Below are positions 11,108 through 22,392 of a stretch of DNA of 64,000 bases, one piece after another (the first letter of the stretch is position 1; each line of letters opens with the position of its first letter). Origin of the DNA: Dugong dugon (Eukaryota; Chordata; Mammalia; Sirenia; Dugongidae); NCBI GenBank assembly GCA_030035585.1, contig CM057481.1:60149128-60213127 (forward strand). Reading direction: 5' to 3'. The position numbers and the translations under genes were made by a program. The notes under the pieces were generated by a model. It did no database searches. It had not been told where the DNA came from and worked only from the letters and a program-made list of their open reading frames with translations.

Positions 11108-13398
11108 TGGTAGAATGGATAAAAAAACAAAACAAACAAACATGATCCATCTATATGCTGTCTACAAGAGATTCATCTTAATCCCAAAGACAAAATTAGG
11201 TTGAAAGTGAAAGGAAGGAAAAAAATATTCCATGCAAATAGTAACCAAAAGAGGACTGGGGTGGCTTTGCCAACGTTAGACAAAATAGACTTTAAGGCAA
11301 AATCTGAGACAAAGAAGAGCATTATATAATGTTAAAATGGTCAATTAATTAACCATTTCATTATAAAAACACTCAAGAAGATAAGAATAGAAGGGAAATT
11401 CCTCAGTATAATAAACGGCATTTATAAAAAAACCCACAGCTAGTACTACACTCAATGGAGAAAGACTGAGAGTTTTCTTATTGAGATCAGGAACAAGACA
11501 GAAAATCCCACTTTCACTACTACTATTCAACAACATCATTCTGGAAATCAATGAGACTATTGTTCAGAGCAATTTGGATATATGTATATGTACTTAACAT
11601 CAGAGCTCCAAAATACATGAAGCAAACAGTGACAGAATTGGATGGAGAGACAGCTCTACAAGTTGTATTGAGACAGCTATACAAGTTGAAGACTTCAATA
11701 AACCACTTTAGATAATGGATAGACATCAATAGAACAAAGGAAAAGAACTACATGATCATCTCTGGGGATGCATAAAAAACATTTGATAAAATACAATACC
11801 CTTCCTTAATGAAAACCCCGAAGAAGATTGGAGTAGAAGGGAAATTCCTCAATATGATTCAGGGCATATATGAAAATCCAACAGCCAATATTATACTTAA
11901 TGGAGAAAGACTGAGAGCTTTTCCCTTGAAATTAGGAACAAGACAACGGTGTCCATTCTCACTATTTCTATTCAATATTGTATTAAAAGTCCTCGCCAGA
12001 GCAATAAGACAAGAAAAAGAAATAAAAGGTATCCAGATTGGAAAAGAAGAAGTAAAATTATCTCTATTTGCGGATGATATGATCCTGTATACAGAAAATT
12101 CAAGAGAGTTTGCAATAAAACCTCCAGAGCTAATAGAGCAATTTAGCAAAGTTTCAGGGTACAAGGTCAGCAAACAAAAATCATTTGGGTTTATATACAC
12201 CAGAAATGAGAAATCTGAAAGGGAAGTTAGGGAAACAATTCCATTTACAATAGCATCTAAAAGAATAAAATATCTAGGAATAAACTTAATCAAGGATGTG
12301 AAAGAATTATACAATGAAAATTATAAAACACTGCTGGAAGAGATTAAAGAAGATTTAAATAAATGTAAAGATGTCCCATGTTCTTGGGTTGGAAGACTTA
12401 ATACTGTTAAGATGTCAATACTACTCAAAGTGATCTATAGATTCAACACAATCTAAGTCAAAATTCCAGAATTGTGATGTCTTTACATAAATGGAAAAAC
12501 CAATTCTCAACTTTCTGTGGAGTGGCAAGTGGCCCTGAATAGCTAAAGCAATGCTGAAAGAGAAGAAAAAAGTAGGAGGACTTACACTTTCTGATTTTAA
12601 AATATATTTTACAGCTGTAGTAATCAAAACAGTGTTGTACTGGTATAACAATAGATACATAGACCAATGGAATAGAACAGAGAGTCCAGAAACAAACTCA
12701 CACATCTACAGTCAACTGATTTTTTGCAAGGGTGCTAAGTCCATACAATGGGAAAAGAAGAGTCTTTTCAATAAATTGTGTTGGGAGAACTGGATTTCCA
12801 CATACAGAAAAATGAAACAAGATCCATGCCTCACACTATACACAAAAACAAATTCAAAATGGATTAAGGACCTAAATGTGCAAACTAAAACCATGAAATT
12901 CTTGGAAGAAAATGGAGGGGCAATGCTGTCAGGCCTATCTTTTAACAATGGATTATTTACTATAATAATAAGTGTACAAATAGCAAAAGACAAAATTAAT
13001 AAACGGGATCTCATAACAATTAAAAACTTTGCTCATCTAAAGACTACTAAAAAAGTTAAAAGAGAAGCTACTGACTGGAGAATATCTTCAGGAACCATAT
13101 ATCTGATAAGAATCTAATAACCAAAATACATATAAAACTTCAGCAATTTAAAGGAACCCTGGTGGAACAGTGGTTAAGTGCCTGGTTGCTAACCAAAAGG
13201 TCAGCAGTTAGAACCTACCAATGGCTCTGAGGGAGAAAAATGTGGCGGTCTGCTTCTGTAAAGACTACAGCCTTGGAAACTCTATGGAGCATTTCTACTC
13301 TGCCCTATAGGGTCGCTATGAGTTAGAATCGATTTGCTGACAATGGGTTTGATTTTTTTGGTTTCAACAGCTTAACAAAAAGACAAATAACCCAGGAT
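11108..13398 (+). mobile_element. Old L1 fragment, ORF2, internally rearranged
   Basis: ORF2 pieces on the plus strand are out of order. There is endonuclease sequence at about 11108-11340, reverse-transcriptase sequence at 11341-11540, endonuclease again at 11541-11735, then reverse transcriptase onward from 11736. The longest frame (11809-12456) contains the palm motif [13 protein letters not shown] with both catalytic Asp residues present. A later frame (12551-13117) covers the region after the polymerase domain. Stops and frameshifts separate the frames. A SINE interrupts it at 13151-13363, and the younger L1 begins where it ends. Confidence 0.85.
13151..13363 (+). mobile_element. AfroSINE copy (plus) inside old L1
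   Basis: The head 'ccctggtggaacagtggtta' is followed by 'gctaaccaaaaggtcagcag', the body 'tactctgccctatagggtcg' and the tail 'gctgacaatgggtttgattt'. It separates two adjoining pieces of the old L1 ('aaaacttcagcaattta' and 'caacagcttaacaaaaagac'). Confidence 0.9.
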
Positions 13399-13711
13399 AC
13401 TTCCGGCAAAATGGCACTCTAGGCAGAAGCACCACTCTGTCCCTCCACAGCAAAGATCTGAAAAACTAAGCCGAACAGAGAAAACAACAATCCTGAAACC
13501 CTAAAACATCAAATGAAGAGATAAAGAACTCAGCCAAGCACCAAATGGAGTGAGAAAACTGACAGAGAATGGAGAGCGAGGAGAGATTCATGCAGAGGTC
13601 CCCTACCAGCTAATGCAGCACAGATCCACCATCTTGGACTCCTATCAGAGACCAGCAAACCGGGGGTACAAGAAAGCAGATTCATGGAGCTTCCAGCGGG
13701 AGACAAAACAA

Positions 13712-14555
13712 CCAGTAACTTGCAATATACACTTTACCACCCCGCACCCTTCTTCATCCCCACTCGGCCTCCTCTGCTTCCTGCGGGCACAATCTCTTGT
13801 CCAGGAAGCATCAGCTAATTGGATTCCACCCACCCGAACGGGCCGGCTCTCTGAGTGCCATTTGTTGGCTGCTGGTGTTGCTTTTTTCCGCTTCTTTTGA
13901 TTTCTTCCTTACCTCTCACCACCTCCCCCTCCTTTCACTCAAATATGTGGCTCCATGCGCCATCTTTGCTTCTTCCTGAGGGGCTGCAGAGCTCCGGTAA
14001 TTTGTGATATATGCTTTCCCACCCCCCACCCTTCTTAACCCCCACTCAGCCTCCTCTGCTTCCCAGGGACACAGTCTCTTGTCCGGGAAGCACCAGCTGC
14101 TTGGATTCCACCAGCCTGCACTAGCTGGCTCTCTGAATGCCATTTGTTGGCTGCTGGTGTTGCTTTTTTTCTGCTTCTTTTGATTTTTTCCTCACTTCTC
14201 ACCACCTCCCCCTCCTTTCACTCAAATACCTGGCTCCATGCGCCACCTTTGCTTCTTCCTGAGGGGCAGCAGAGCTCTGGTAATTTGTGATATACGCTTT
14301 CCCACCCCCACCCTTCTTCACCCCCACTCAGCCTCCTCTGCTTCCCACAGACACAGTCTCTTGTCCGAGAAGCACCAGCTGCTTGGATTCCACCAACCCG
14401 CACTAGCTGGCTCTCTGAGTGCCATTTGTTGGTTGCTGATGTTGCTTTTTTCCCACTTCTTTTGATTTCTTCCTTACCTCTCACCACCTCCCACTCCTTT
14501 TGCTCAAATACCCGGCTCTGTGCGCCATCTTTGCTTCTTCCTGAGGGGCTGCGGA
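13712..14555 (+). promoter_or_regulatory. L1 5' UTR tandem monomer array (three units)
   Basis: Three tandem copies of a unit of about 283 bp begin at 13732, 14014 and 14297, each with 'cttt(a/c)ccaccc'. Each contains 'ccatttgttggctgctggtg', 'cttcttttgatttcttcctt' and 'catgcgccatctttgcttct'. The last unit departs from the pattern at about 14555. Tandem 5' UTR monomers act as promoter units in some L1 families, and a promoter role here is inferred from position. The second L1 in this window has a single copy (about 57560-57845). Confidence 0.75.
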
Positions 14556-15600
14556 GCTTTGTTCGTGTGTGGAGCTGCTTCCTGGTCGGGCTGCCACGCT
14601 GGTGGGATCCCAGGGCTTTTGTTTGTTTGTTTGTTTTCCTTTTCCTGAGTTGGGACCCTGTTCTGGCCAGGCAGTGCTGCGTGGCTTGGAACCTACCCCG
14701 TCAGCTTGCACAGACGTGCAGAGGGATCCCTGAGGACATTCCTTTTTTCGTTGTTTTTTTTCCCCCTGTTTTTTGGGGGGCTTTTCTTGTTCTTTTTTTT
14801 TTTTAATTTGTTTGTTTTCTTTCCCCTTTTTGTCTTTCTTCATTACTGTTTCTCATCTCTCTATATCTTCCTTCTCTTTCTGTTCCCTGAATACCTGGCA
14901 TCGTATACCTCTACGCCTCTAGCCAGGCTGTACTGCAACACATGGGAACAACTTCCCCAGACCTCATAGCTGCACCGGTGGGATCCCAGGGAACTTTGCT
15001 GTTCTTTCACTTTTCCGATTTTTATTTATTCATTCTTTTCTTCCTCTTCCCCTTTCTGTTTTTCTCCATTTCATAGTCTCTCATCTCTCCACTCCAATGG
15101 CAAGCTCCCCTAGCATCCTTTTTTGTTTGTTTGTATGTTTTTGGCTCCTGTTCCTCTCTCCTCTCTCCCATATCCATCTTAGCTCCACACATAACAATCT
15201 CCCTGCTACATCCTGCCTACCTGCACCATGCACTTAACATCACACCACCAAGCAGCACAGGCACAGCCTACTGGAACCTGCCCTGCACTGATTACTGACC
15301 CACCCTGGTGTCTTTAGTAAGTGCCACAAACAACCTGTCCCAGTAACTCCTCGTCAGCTAGACCTGTCCTGCTGTACCATATCTGAGTGACTGCCCCTGC
15401 CAATTGGAGAAGGAGACGAAAAGTATTGTGCCCACAGATGAGCAAACAACAAAGAACACACAGCCTGCCTGCTCATACATAGCCAAATATAAAAAAAGGG
15501 ACAAAAACAAACAAATCTACAATCAATAAATGAGAAAAATAACTACTGAATGCCCTGAAGACAGCAGACAATATCAAAACATTTACAAAAACATGACAGG

Positions 15601-16596
15601 ATGGTTCCAGTAGGCATCCAAAATAAAACACCAGATGACCTTCCAGTGGAAGAAAAGGACTAGAACTACCTGATAGGGAATTCAAATCTCTAATACTCAG
15701 AATTCTCCAAGAGCTGAAGAAAAAAGCAGAGAAAAATGAGGAAAAAAATAGACAAATTTATGGAGAATATAGACAAAAAATTGGAAGAATTCAGGAAAAT
15801 AATGCAGGAACAAAACACCAAAATAAATTCACAACCAGAAATTATACAAAAACAACAATTAGAAACCCAAAAGATAAACAACAAGATTTCAGAAGTGGAC
15901 TGTGTCATAGATGGGCTGAGAAGCAGATTTGAAATGGTGGAAGACAGGATCAGTGGAATTGAAAAACACACGGATACAACTCTGTTTCAGGAAAACTCAG
16001 GAAAAAGAACAAAAAAAAATGAAGAAACCCTGAAAGTTATGTGGGATACAATCAAAAGCAAAAATTTGCAAGTGATTGGAGTTCCAGAACAGGGGGAGAA
16101 AACAGAAAACACAGAGAGGATCATTGAAGAACTGCTGACAGAAAACTTCCCCAATATCACGAAAGATGAAAAGTTGGCCATCCAAGAAGCTCAATGAACC
16201 CCATATAGGATAGACCCCAAAAGAAAATCACCAAGGCATATCATAATCACACTTGCCAAAACCAAAGACTAACAAAGAATCCTGAGAGCAGCTCGTGAAA
16301 ACAAGAAGTCACATACAGAGGAGAAACAATAAGACTAAGCTCAGATTATTCGGCAGAAACCATGCAGGAAAGAAGGCAATGGGATGACATATATAAAATC
16401 TTGAAAGAAAAAAAATTGCCAGCCAAGAATAATATATCCTGCAAAACTCTCATTCAAACATGATGGTGAAATTAGGTCATTTCCAGATAAACAGCAATTA
16501 AGGGAATATGTAAAAACCAAACCAGACTTACAAGAATTATTAAAAGGAGTTCTTCAATCTGAGAACAAACAACTTCAGCTCACAGGCAGAATCTAG
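15601..16596 (+). pseudogene. L1 ORF1 (RNA-binding chaperone), broken
   Basis: ORF1p is the trimeric nucleic-acid-binding protein of the L1 ribonucleoprotein. The ATG at 15601 opens MVPVGIQNKTPDDLPVEEKD and then meets a stop. Comparison with the sister L1 shows one base missing just before it. The open stretch at 15736-16197 carries a Lys/Glu-rich coiled coil and then the start of an RRM-like domain (LQVIGVPEQGE). The C-terminal domain continues past further stops and a frameshift (KHDGEIRSFPDKQQLREYV, then LQELLKGVLQ) to a stop at 16594-16596. The product cannot be intact. Confidence 0.85.
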
Positions 16597-17021
16597 GATG
16601 CAGGCTCGTACCAGCCAGATGTCAATCTAGGAAATGAACTCTCAAGGACTATCCAAAACCAAAAGAAATACAACCGGGAATCAGAGCAGTTAATCAGCAA
16701 ATGACAATAAAGTCAGAACAATAAAAGAGGGAATAAACGGCATAGGTATAGAACCTTCTAATGGAGAGGAAGGCAAGGTGATCCCAAGTAATGGCAGACT
16801 GCTTAAAAATTAGAAAGATAAGCGTAAAATTCATGGTAACCACAAAGAAAGTTAACAAACATACTCATAAAAATAAAGAGGAAAAACATAAAGTCTCAGC
16901 AAAAACAAAACCTACAAAAACAAAAGAAATAATAAAAAAAATCCACAAACAAAAGTAACTCAGCACAGGAGAGTAAGAAGAACAAAGAAAACGTCAGCAC
17001 CACAAAAAAAAGCACTACAAA

Positions 17022-20000
17022 ATGAAAGCAACAAACTCACATCTATCAGTAATTACACTGAATGTAAATTGACTCAATGCACCAATAAAGAGACAGAGAG
17101 TGACAGAATGGATAAGAAAACAGGATCCATCAATATGCTGTCTACAAGAGACACACCTTAGAAACAAAGGTGTGAATTTATTAAAAGTCAAAGGTTGGAA
17201 AAAAATATATCAAGCTAACAACTACCAAAAAAGAGCAGGAGTGGCAATATTAATCTTAGATGAAAATAGACTTCAAAACAAAATCCACCATAAAAGACAA
17301 AGAAGGACACTATATAATGATTAAGGGGATGATCCATCATGAAGACGTAACCATAATAAACATCTACGCACCCAATGACAGGGATCCAGAATACATAAAA
17401 CAAACTCTAACAACACTGAAAAGAAAAACTGACAATTCCACGATAATAGTAGGAGACTTCAACACACCACTCTCAGTAAAGTACAGAACAACTGAGAAGA
17501 AACTCAGCAAAGATACAGAAGACCTAAAGGGCACAAGCAGCCAACTGGACCTCATAGGCATATGTAGAACACTCCATCCAACCGCTGCAAAGTACACATT
17601 CTTTTCCAATGCACATGGAACGTTCTCCAGAATAGACCACATCTTAGGCCACGGAGCAATCCTCAACAAGATCCAAAATGTTGAGATAATTCAAAGTATC
17701 TTCTCTGACCACAAAGCCATCAACGTAGAAATTAACAACAGAAAGAGCAAGGAAAAAAAATCAATTACATGGAAACTGAATAATACCCTGCTTACACATC
17801 ACTGGGTAATAGAAGAAATCAGAGATGGAATAAAAAAAATTCCTAGAATCAAATGAGAATGAAAACACATCATACCAAAACCTTTGGGACACAGCAAAAG
17901 CAGTCCTCAGAGGGCAATTTATAGCAATAGATGCACACATCAAAGAAGAAGGGGAAAAATCATAACATTAACTACAGAACTCAAACAAATAGAAAGAGAA
18001 CAGCAAAAAAAGCCCACAGCCACCGGAAGAAAGGAAATAGTAAAGATCAGAGGAGAAATAAATGAAATAGAGAACAGAAAAACAATAGAAAGAATCAACA
18101 AAACCAAAACTGGTTCTTTGAAAGAATCAACAAAATCGACCAGCAACTGGCCAGACTGACAAAAGAAAAACAGGAGAGGACGCAAATAACCCAAGTAAGA
18201 AATGAAATGGGGGACATTACAACAGACCCAACTGAAATAAAAAGGATTATAACAGAATATTATGAAAAACTATACTCCAACAAATTTGAAAACCTAGAGG
18301 AAATGGATAAATTTCTAGAAGCACACTATCTACCCAAACTACAACAAAGGGATGTTGAAGATCTGAACAGACCCATAACGAGAAGAGATTGAAAACGTAA
18401 TAAAAAAACTCCCAACCAAAAAAAGCCCTGGCCCAGATGGCTTCACTGGAGAATTCTACAAAACATTTACAGAAGAGCTTGTACCAGTACTACTCAAGCT
18501 ATTTCAGAGCATAGAAAAGTAAGCAACACTTCCAAATTCATTCCATGAAGCCAGCATAACCCTGATACCAAAACCAGGCAAAGGCACCACAAAAAAAGAA
18601 AATTACAGACGAGTATCTCTCATGAATACAGATGCAAAAATTCTGAACAAAATTCTAGCCAATAGAATTCAGCATCATATCAAAAAACTAATACACCATG
18701 GCCAAGTAGGATTCATACCAGGTATGCAAGGATGGTTCAACATTAGAAAATCAATCAACATAATCCACCACATAAATAAAAGGAAAGAAAAGAATCACAT
18801 GATCATCTCAATTGACCCAGAAAAGGCATCTGACAAAGTCCAACACCCATTCTGATAAAAACTCTCAATCAAATAGGTATAGAAGGGAAATTTCTCAACA
18901 TAATAAAGGTCATCTATGCAAAACCAATGGCCAACATCATTCTTAATGGAGAGAGGCTGAAAACAGGAACAAGACAAGGATGCTGTTTACCACCACTCCT
19001 ATTTAACATTGTGCTGGAAGTTCTAGCTAGAGCAATAAGGCAAGAAAAAGAAATAAAGGGCATCCAAATTTGTAATGAAGAAGTTAAACTGTCCCTGTTT
19101 GCAGATGGTATGATACTATCCATAGAAAACCCTAAAGACTCCATGAGAAATCTACTGGAATTAATAGAAAAATTCAGCAGAGTAGCAGGATACAAGATAA
19201 ACATTCAAAAATCAGTTGGATTCCTATACACCAATAAGGAGAACGATGAAAGGAAATCCGGAAAACAATACCATTTTCAATAGCCCCTAAAAAGATAAAA
19301 TACTTAGGAATAAATCTGACCAGGGATGTAAAAGACCTATACAAAGAAAACTACAAAACACTACTGCAAGAAACCCAAAGGGATCTACATAAATGGAAAA
19401 ACATACCATGCTCATGGATAGGCAGACTCAACATTGTGAAAATGACAATTCTACCCAAAGCAATTTACAAATACAACGCAATCCTTATCCAAATACCAAC
19501 AACATTCTTCAAAGAGATGGTAAAACTAATCATTAACTTTTTATGGAAACAGAAGAAGCCCCAAATAAGTAAAGCACTACTGAAGAAGAAGAATAAAGTT
19601 GGAGGACTCACACTACCTGACTTCAGAACCTACTATACAACTACAGTAGTCAAAACAGCCTGGTACTGGTACAACGACAGATACATTGATCAATGGAACA
19701 GAATTGAGAACCCAGATGTAAATCCATCCACCTACGGTCACCTGATCTTCGACAAGGGCCCAAAGTCCATCAAATGGGGAAAAGACAGTCTTTTTAACAA
19801 ATGGTGCTGGCAAAACTGGATAAACATCTGCAAAAAAAAAAGAAACAGGACCCATACCTCATGCCGTATACAAAAACTACTTCAAAATGGATCAAAGACC
19901 TGAATATAAAGCCTAAAGCTATAAAGTTCATAGAAGAAAAAATAGGACCAACACTTCAGGCCTTAATACACGGCATTAAAAGGATACAAACCATAACCAT

Positions 20001-20826
20001 CAAAGCACAAACCCCAAAAGATAAGCTAGAATACTGGGATCTTCTAAAAATCAAACACCTATGCTCTTCAAAAGACTTCACCAAAAGAGTAAAAAGAGAA
20101 CCTACAGACTGGGAAAAAATTTTTGGACAGTACATGTCAGACAAACGTCTAATCTCCACAATCTACAAGAAAATCCAACACCTCTACAACAAAAAGACAA
20201 ATAATCCTATTAAAAAATGGGCAAAGGAAATGAACAGACACTTCACCAAAGAAGACATTCAAATGGCCAAGAGACACATGAGGAAATGCTCGTGATCACT
20301 AGCCGTTAGAGAAATGCAAATTAAAACCACAATGAGATACCATCTCACCCCAGCATTACTGGCACGAATCAAAAACACTGCAAATAATAAATGTTGGAGG
20401 GGCTGTGGACAGATCGGAACTCTTATGCACTGCTGGTGGGAACGCAAAATGATACAACCATTTTGGAAAATGATATGGCGCTTCCTTAGAAAGCTAGAAA
20501 TAGAAACACCATACAATCCAGCAATCCCACTCCTAGGAATATACCCTAGAGAAATAACAGCTGTCACAGGAACAGACATATGCACACCCACGTTCATGGC
20601 TGCATTGTTCACAATAGCAGAAAGATGGAAACAACCTAGATGCTCATCAACTGATGAATGGATAAACAAACTATGGTACATTCACACAATGAAGTACTAT
20701 GCAACGAGAAAGAACAATGATGAATCTGTGAAGCATCTCATAACATGGGTGAAACTGGAGGAAATTATTCTGAGTGAAATAAATCAATCACAAAAGGACA
20801 AATATTGTATGAGACCTCTATTGTAA
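17022..20826 (+). pseudogene. L1 ORF2 (endonuclease/reverse transcriptase), broken
   Basis: ORF2p nicks target DNA and reverse-transcribes the L1 RNA. The ATG at 17022 opens MKATNSHLSVITLNVN and meets a stop at the next codon. The apurinic-type endonuclease is visible (ICCLQETHL, VGDFNTPLS, FSDHKAINVEI), as is the reverse transcriptase ([20 protein letters not shown], then [13 protein letters not shown]). The polymerase core motif reads FADG where FADD is expected, so one catalytic Asp is lost. The C-terminal region ([20 protein letters not shown]) ends at the stop after CMRPLL. Several frameshifts and stops separate these pieces, so it is non-functional. Confidence 0.9.
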
Positions 20827-22018
20827 AAACCCATGAAAAAGTTCACACGCAAAATGTAACAATCTTTTTTGGTTACCAGGGATGGGAGGGGTGGTGGGGA
20901 AATACTAAATAGGCAATAGATAAGTGGTATCTTGGGAGAAGGGTGAGACAGTACACAGTACAGGGGAAACTAGCACAACTTGTATAAGGAAAGGTCATGG
21001 AAGCCCCATAGACACATCCAAACTCCCTGAGGGACTGAATAGCTGGCGGGAGGGCTGTGGGGACCATGGTCTTGGGGAACATCTATCTCAATTGGTGTAA
21101 AACAGTTTATAAAGACAATGTTCTACATTCTACCTTGGTGAGTAGTGTCTTGGGTCTTAAAAGCGTGTGAGCGGCCATGTAAGATACTCCACTGGTCTCA
21201 TCTCTTCGGGAGCAAGGGAGAATGAAGAGAACAGGATACAAGGAAAAGGTTAGTCTAAAGGACTAAAGGACCACAGCTATCAAAGGCCTCCACTGGACTG
21301 AGTCCAGTACAGCTAGATGGTGCCTGGCTACCACCACTGATTGCTCTCACCAGGATCACAACAGAGGGCTCTGGACAGAGCTGGAGAAGGATGTAGAACA
21401 TAATCCTAACTCACAAAAACAAACAGATTTACTGGCCAAAAGGAGACTGGAGAAACACCAAGAGTATGGCCCCCAGACACCCTTTTAGCTCAGTGGTGAA
21501 GTTACCTCCAAGGTTCACCATTCAGCCTGGGAGTGGACAGCCTCAGAAAACCAAATGGGACTAATGAGGTACAGTAGTCCAGTGACAAGGGCCAGAAGGC
21601 AGAAGGGGACAAGGAAGCTGGTGATAGGGAACTCAAGGTTGAGTGAGGATATTGATGATGTGTTGTGAGATTGTTAACCATTGTCATAGGGCAACATGTG
21701 TAGTAACTGTTAAATGAGAAACTATTTTGTTCTGTAAGCCTTCATCTTAAGGAGAATAGCAGCACAGTTGGAAGAGCGTAGTCAATGTTACTGAACTGTG
21801 CATGTAGAAATTTTTGAAATGGTGTATCTTTGGCTGTGTGTATTTTCACCAAAAAAAAAAGGTTGAGAAGTTAGAGGGTTGACATGTTGTGGGGTTGTTA
21901 ACCAATGTCATAAAACAATATGTGTACTACTGTTTCATGAGAAACTATTTGTTCTGTAAGCCTTCACCTGAAGTACAATTAAAAAATAAATAAAACAACA
22001 ACAACAACAACAAAAGAG
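20827..22018 (+). other. L1 3' UTR with internal duplication and A-rich tail
   Basis: This is the non-coding 3' region. Two copies of a segment of about 95 bp ('gttgttaaccaatgtcataa' type, then 'atgagaaactatttgttctg' and 'taagccttcacct') lie at about 21655-21750 and 21885-21975, with 'caccaaaaaaaaaagg' between them. The end is 'acaattaaaaaataaataaa' followed by (aac)n. Confidence 0.75.
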
Positions 22019-22201
22019 TTTGTTTTTACTAAACTATTGGTTTATATATCAGTCTGGGGACTGACCTGAGGAGAAGCCAGGCCTGGGAGAGCAACAGAAA
22101 AAGCTCGCAACAAAGGGGTTGGGGCCACCAACCTCCTGAGGCCACTGGCCTCCTTCCTCCCCCCTCCCCGCCCCAGGAAAAAGACCAAGCTAGGCCTCAG
22201 G

Positions 22202-22381
22202 TTAAAAAAAAACAACAAAAAACTCGTGGCCTAGTGGTTAAGTGCTATGGCTGCTAACCAAAAGGTCAGCAGTTTGAATCCACCAGGTGCTCCTTGGAAA
22301 CCCTATAGGGCAGTTCTACTCTGTCCTATAGGGTTGCTGTGAGTCAGAATCAGCTTGATGGCAACGGGTTTGGGTTTTTTT
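22202..22381 (+). mobile_element. AfroSINE copy (plus) with perfect target duplication
   Basis: An A-rich lead-in is followed by 'gtggcctagtggttaagtgc', 'ctgctaaccaaaaggtcagc', the body 'ctactctgtcctatagggtt' and the tail 'gatggcaacgggtttgggtt'. The 11-bp repeat 'taggcctcagg' at 22191-22201 and 22382-22392 is the target-site duplication. Confidence 0.95.
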
Positions 22382-22392
22382 TAGGCCTCAGG

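Larger units (their letters stand above)
13397..22018 (+). mobile_element. Near full-length L1 retrotransposon, inactive
   Basis: This is a complete L1 architecture of about 8.6 kb. It has a long pyrimidine-rich 5' UTR with tandem monomers, ORF1 (15601-16596), an A-rich spacer, ORF2 (17022-20826), a 3' UTR and an (aac)n/A-rich tail at about 21985-22018. Both frames carry frameshifts and stops. It is strongly similar throughout to the second L1 at 57248-64000, so both belong to one lineage-specific subfamily. I found no convincing target-site duplication. The upstream flank is an older L1 and the downstream flank is unrelated. Confidence 0.92.
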
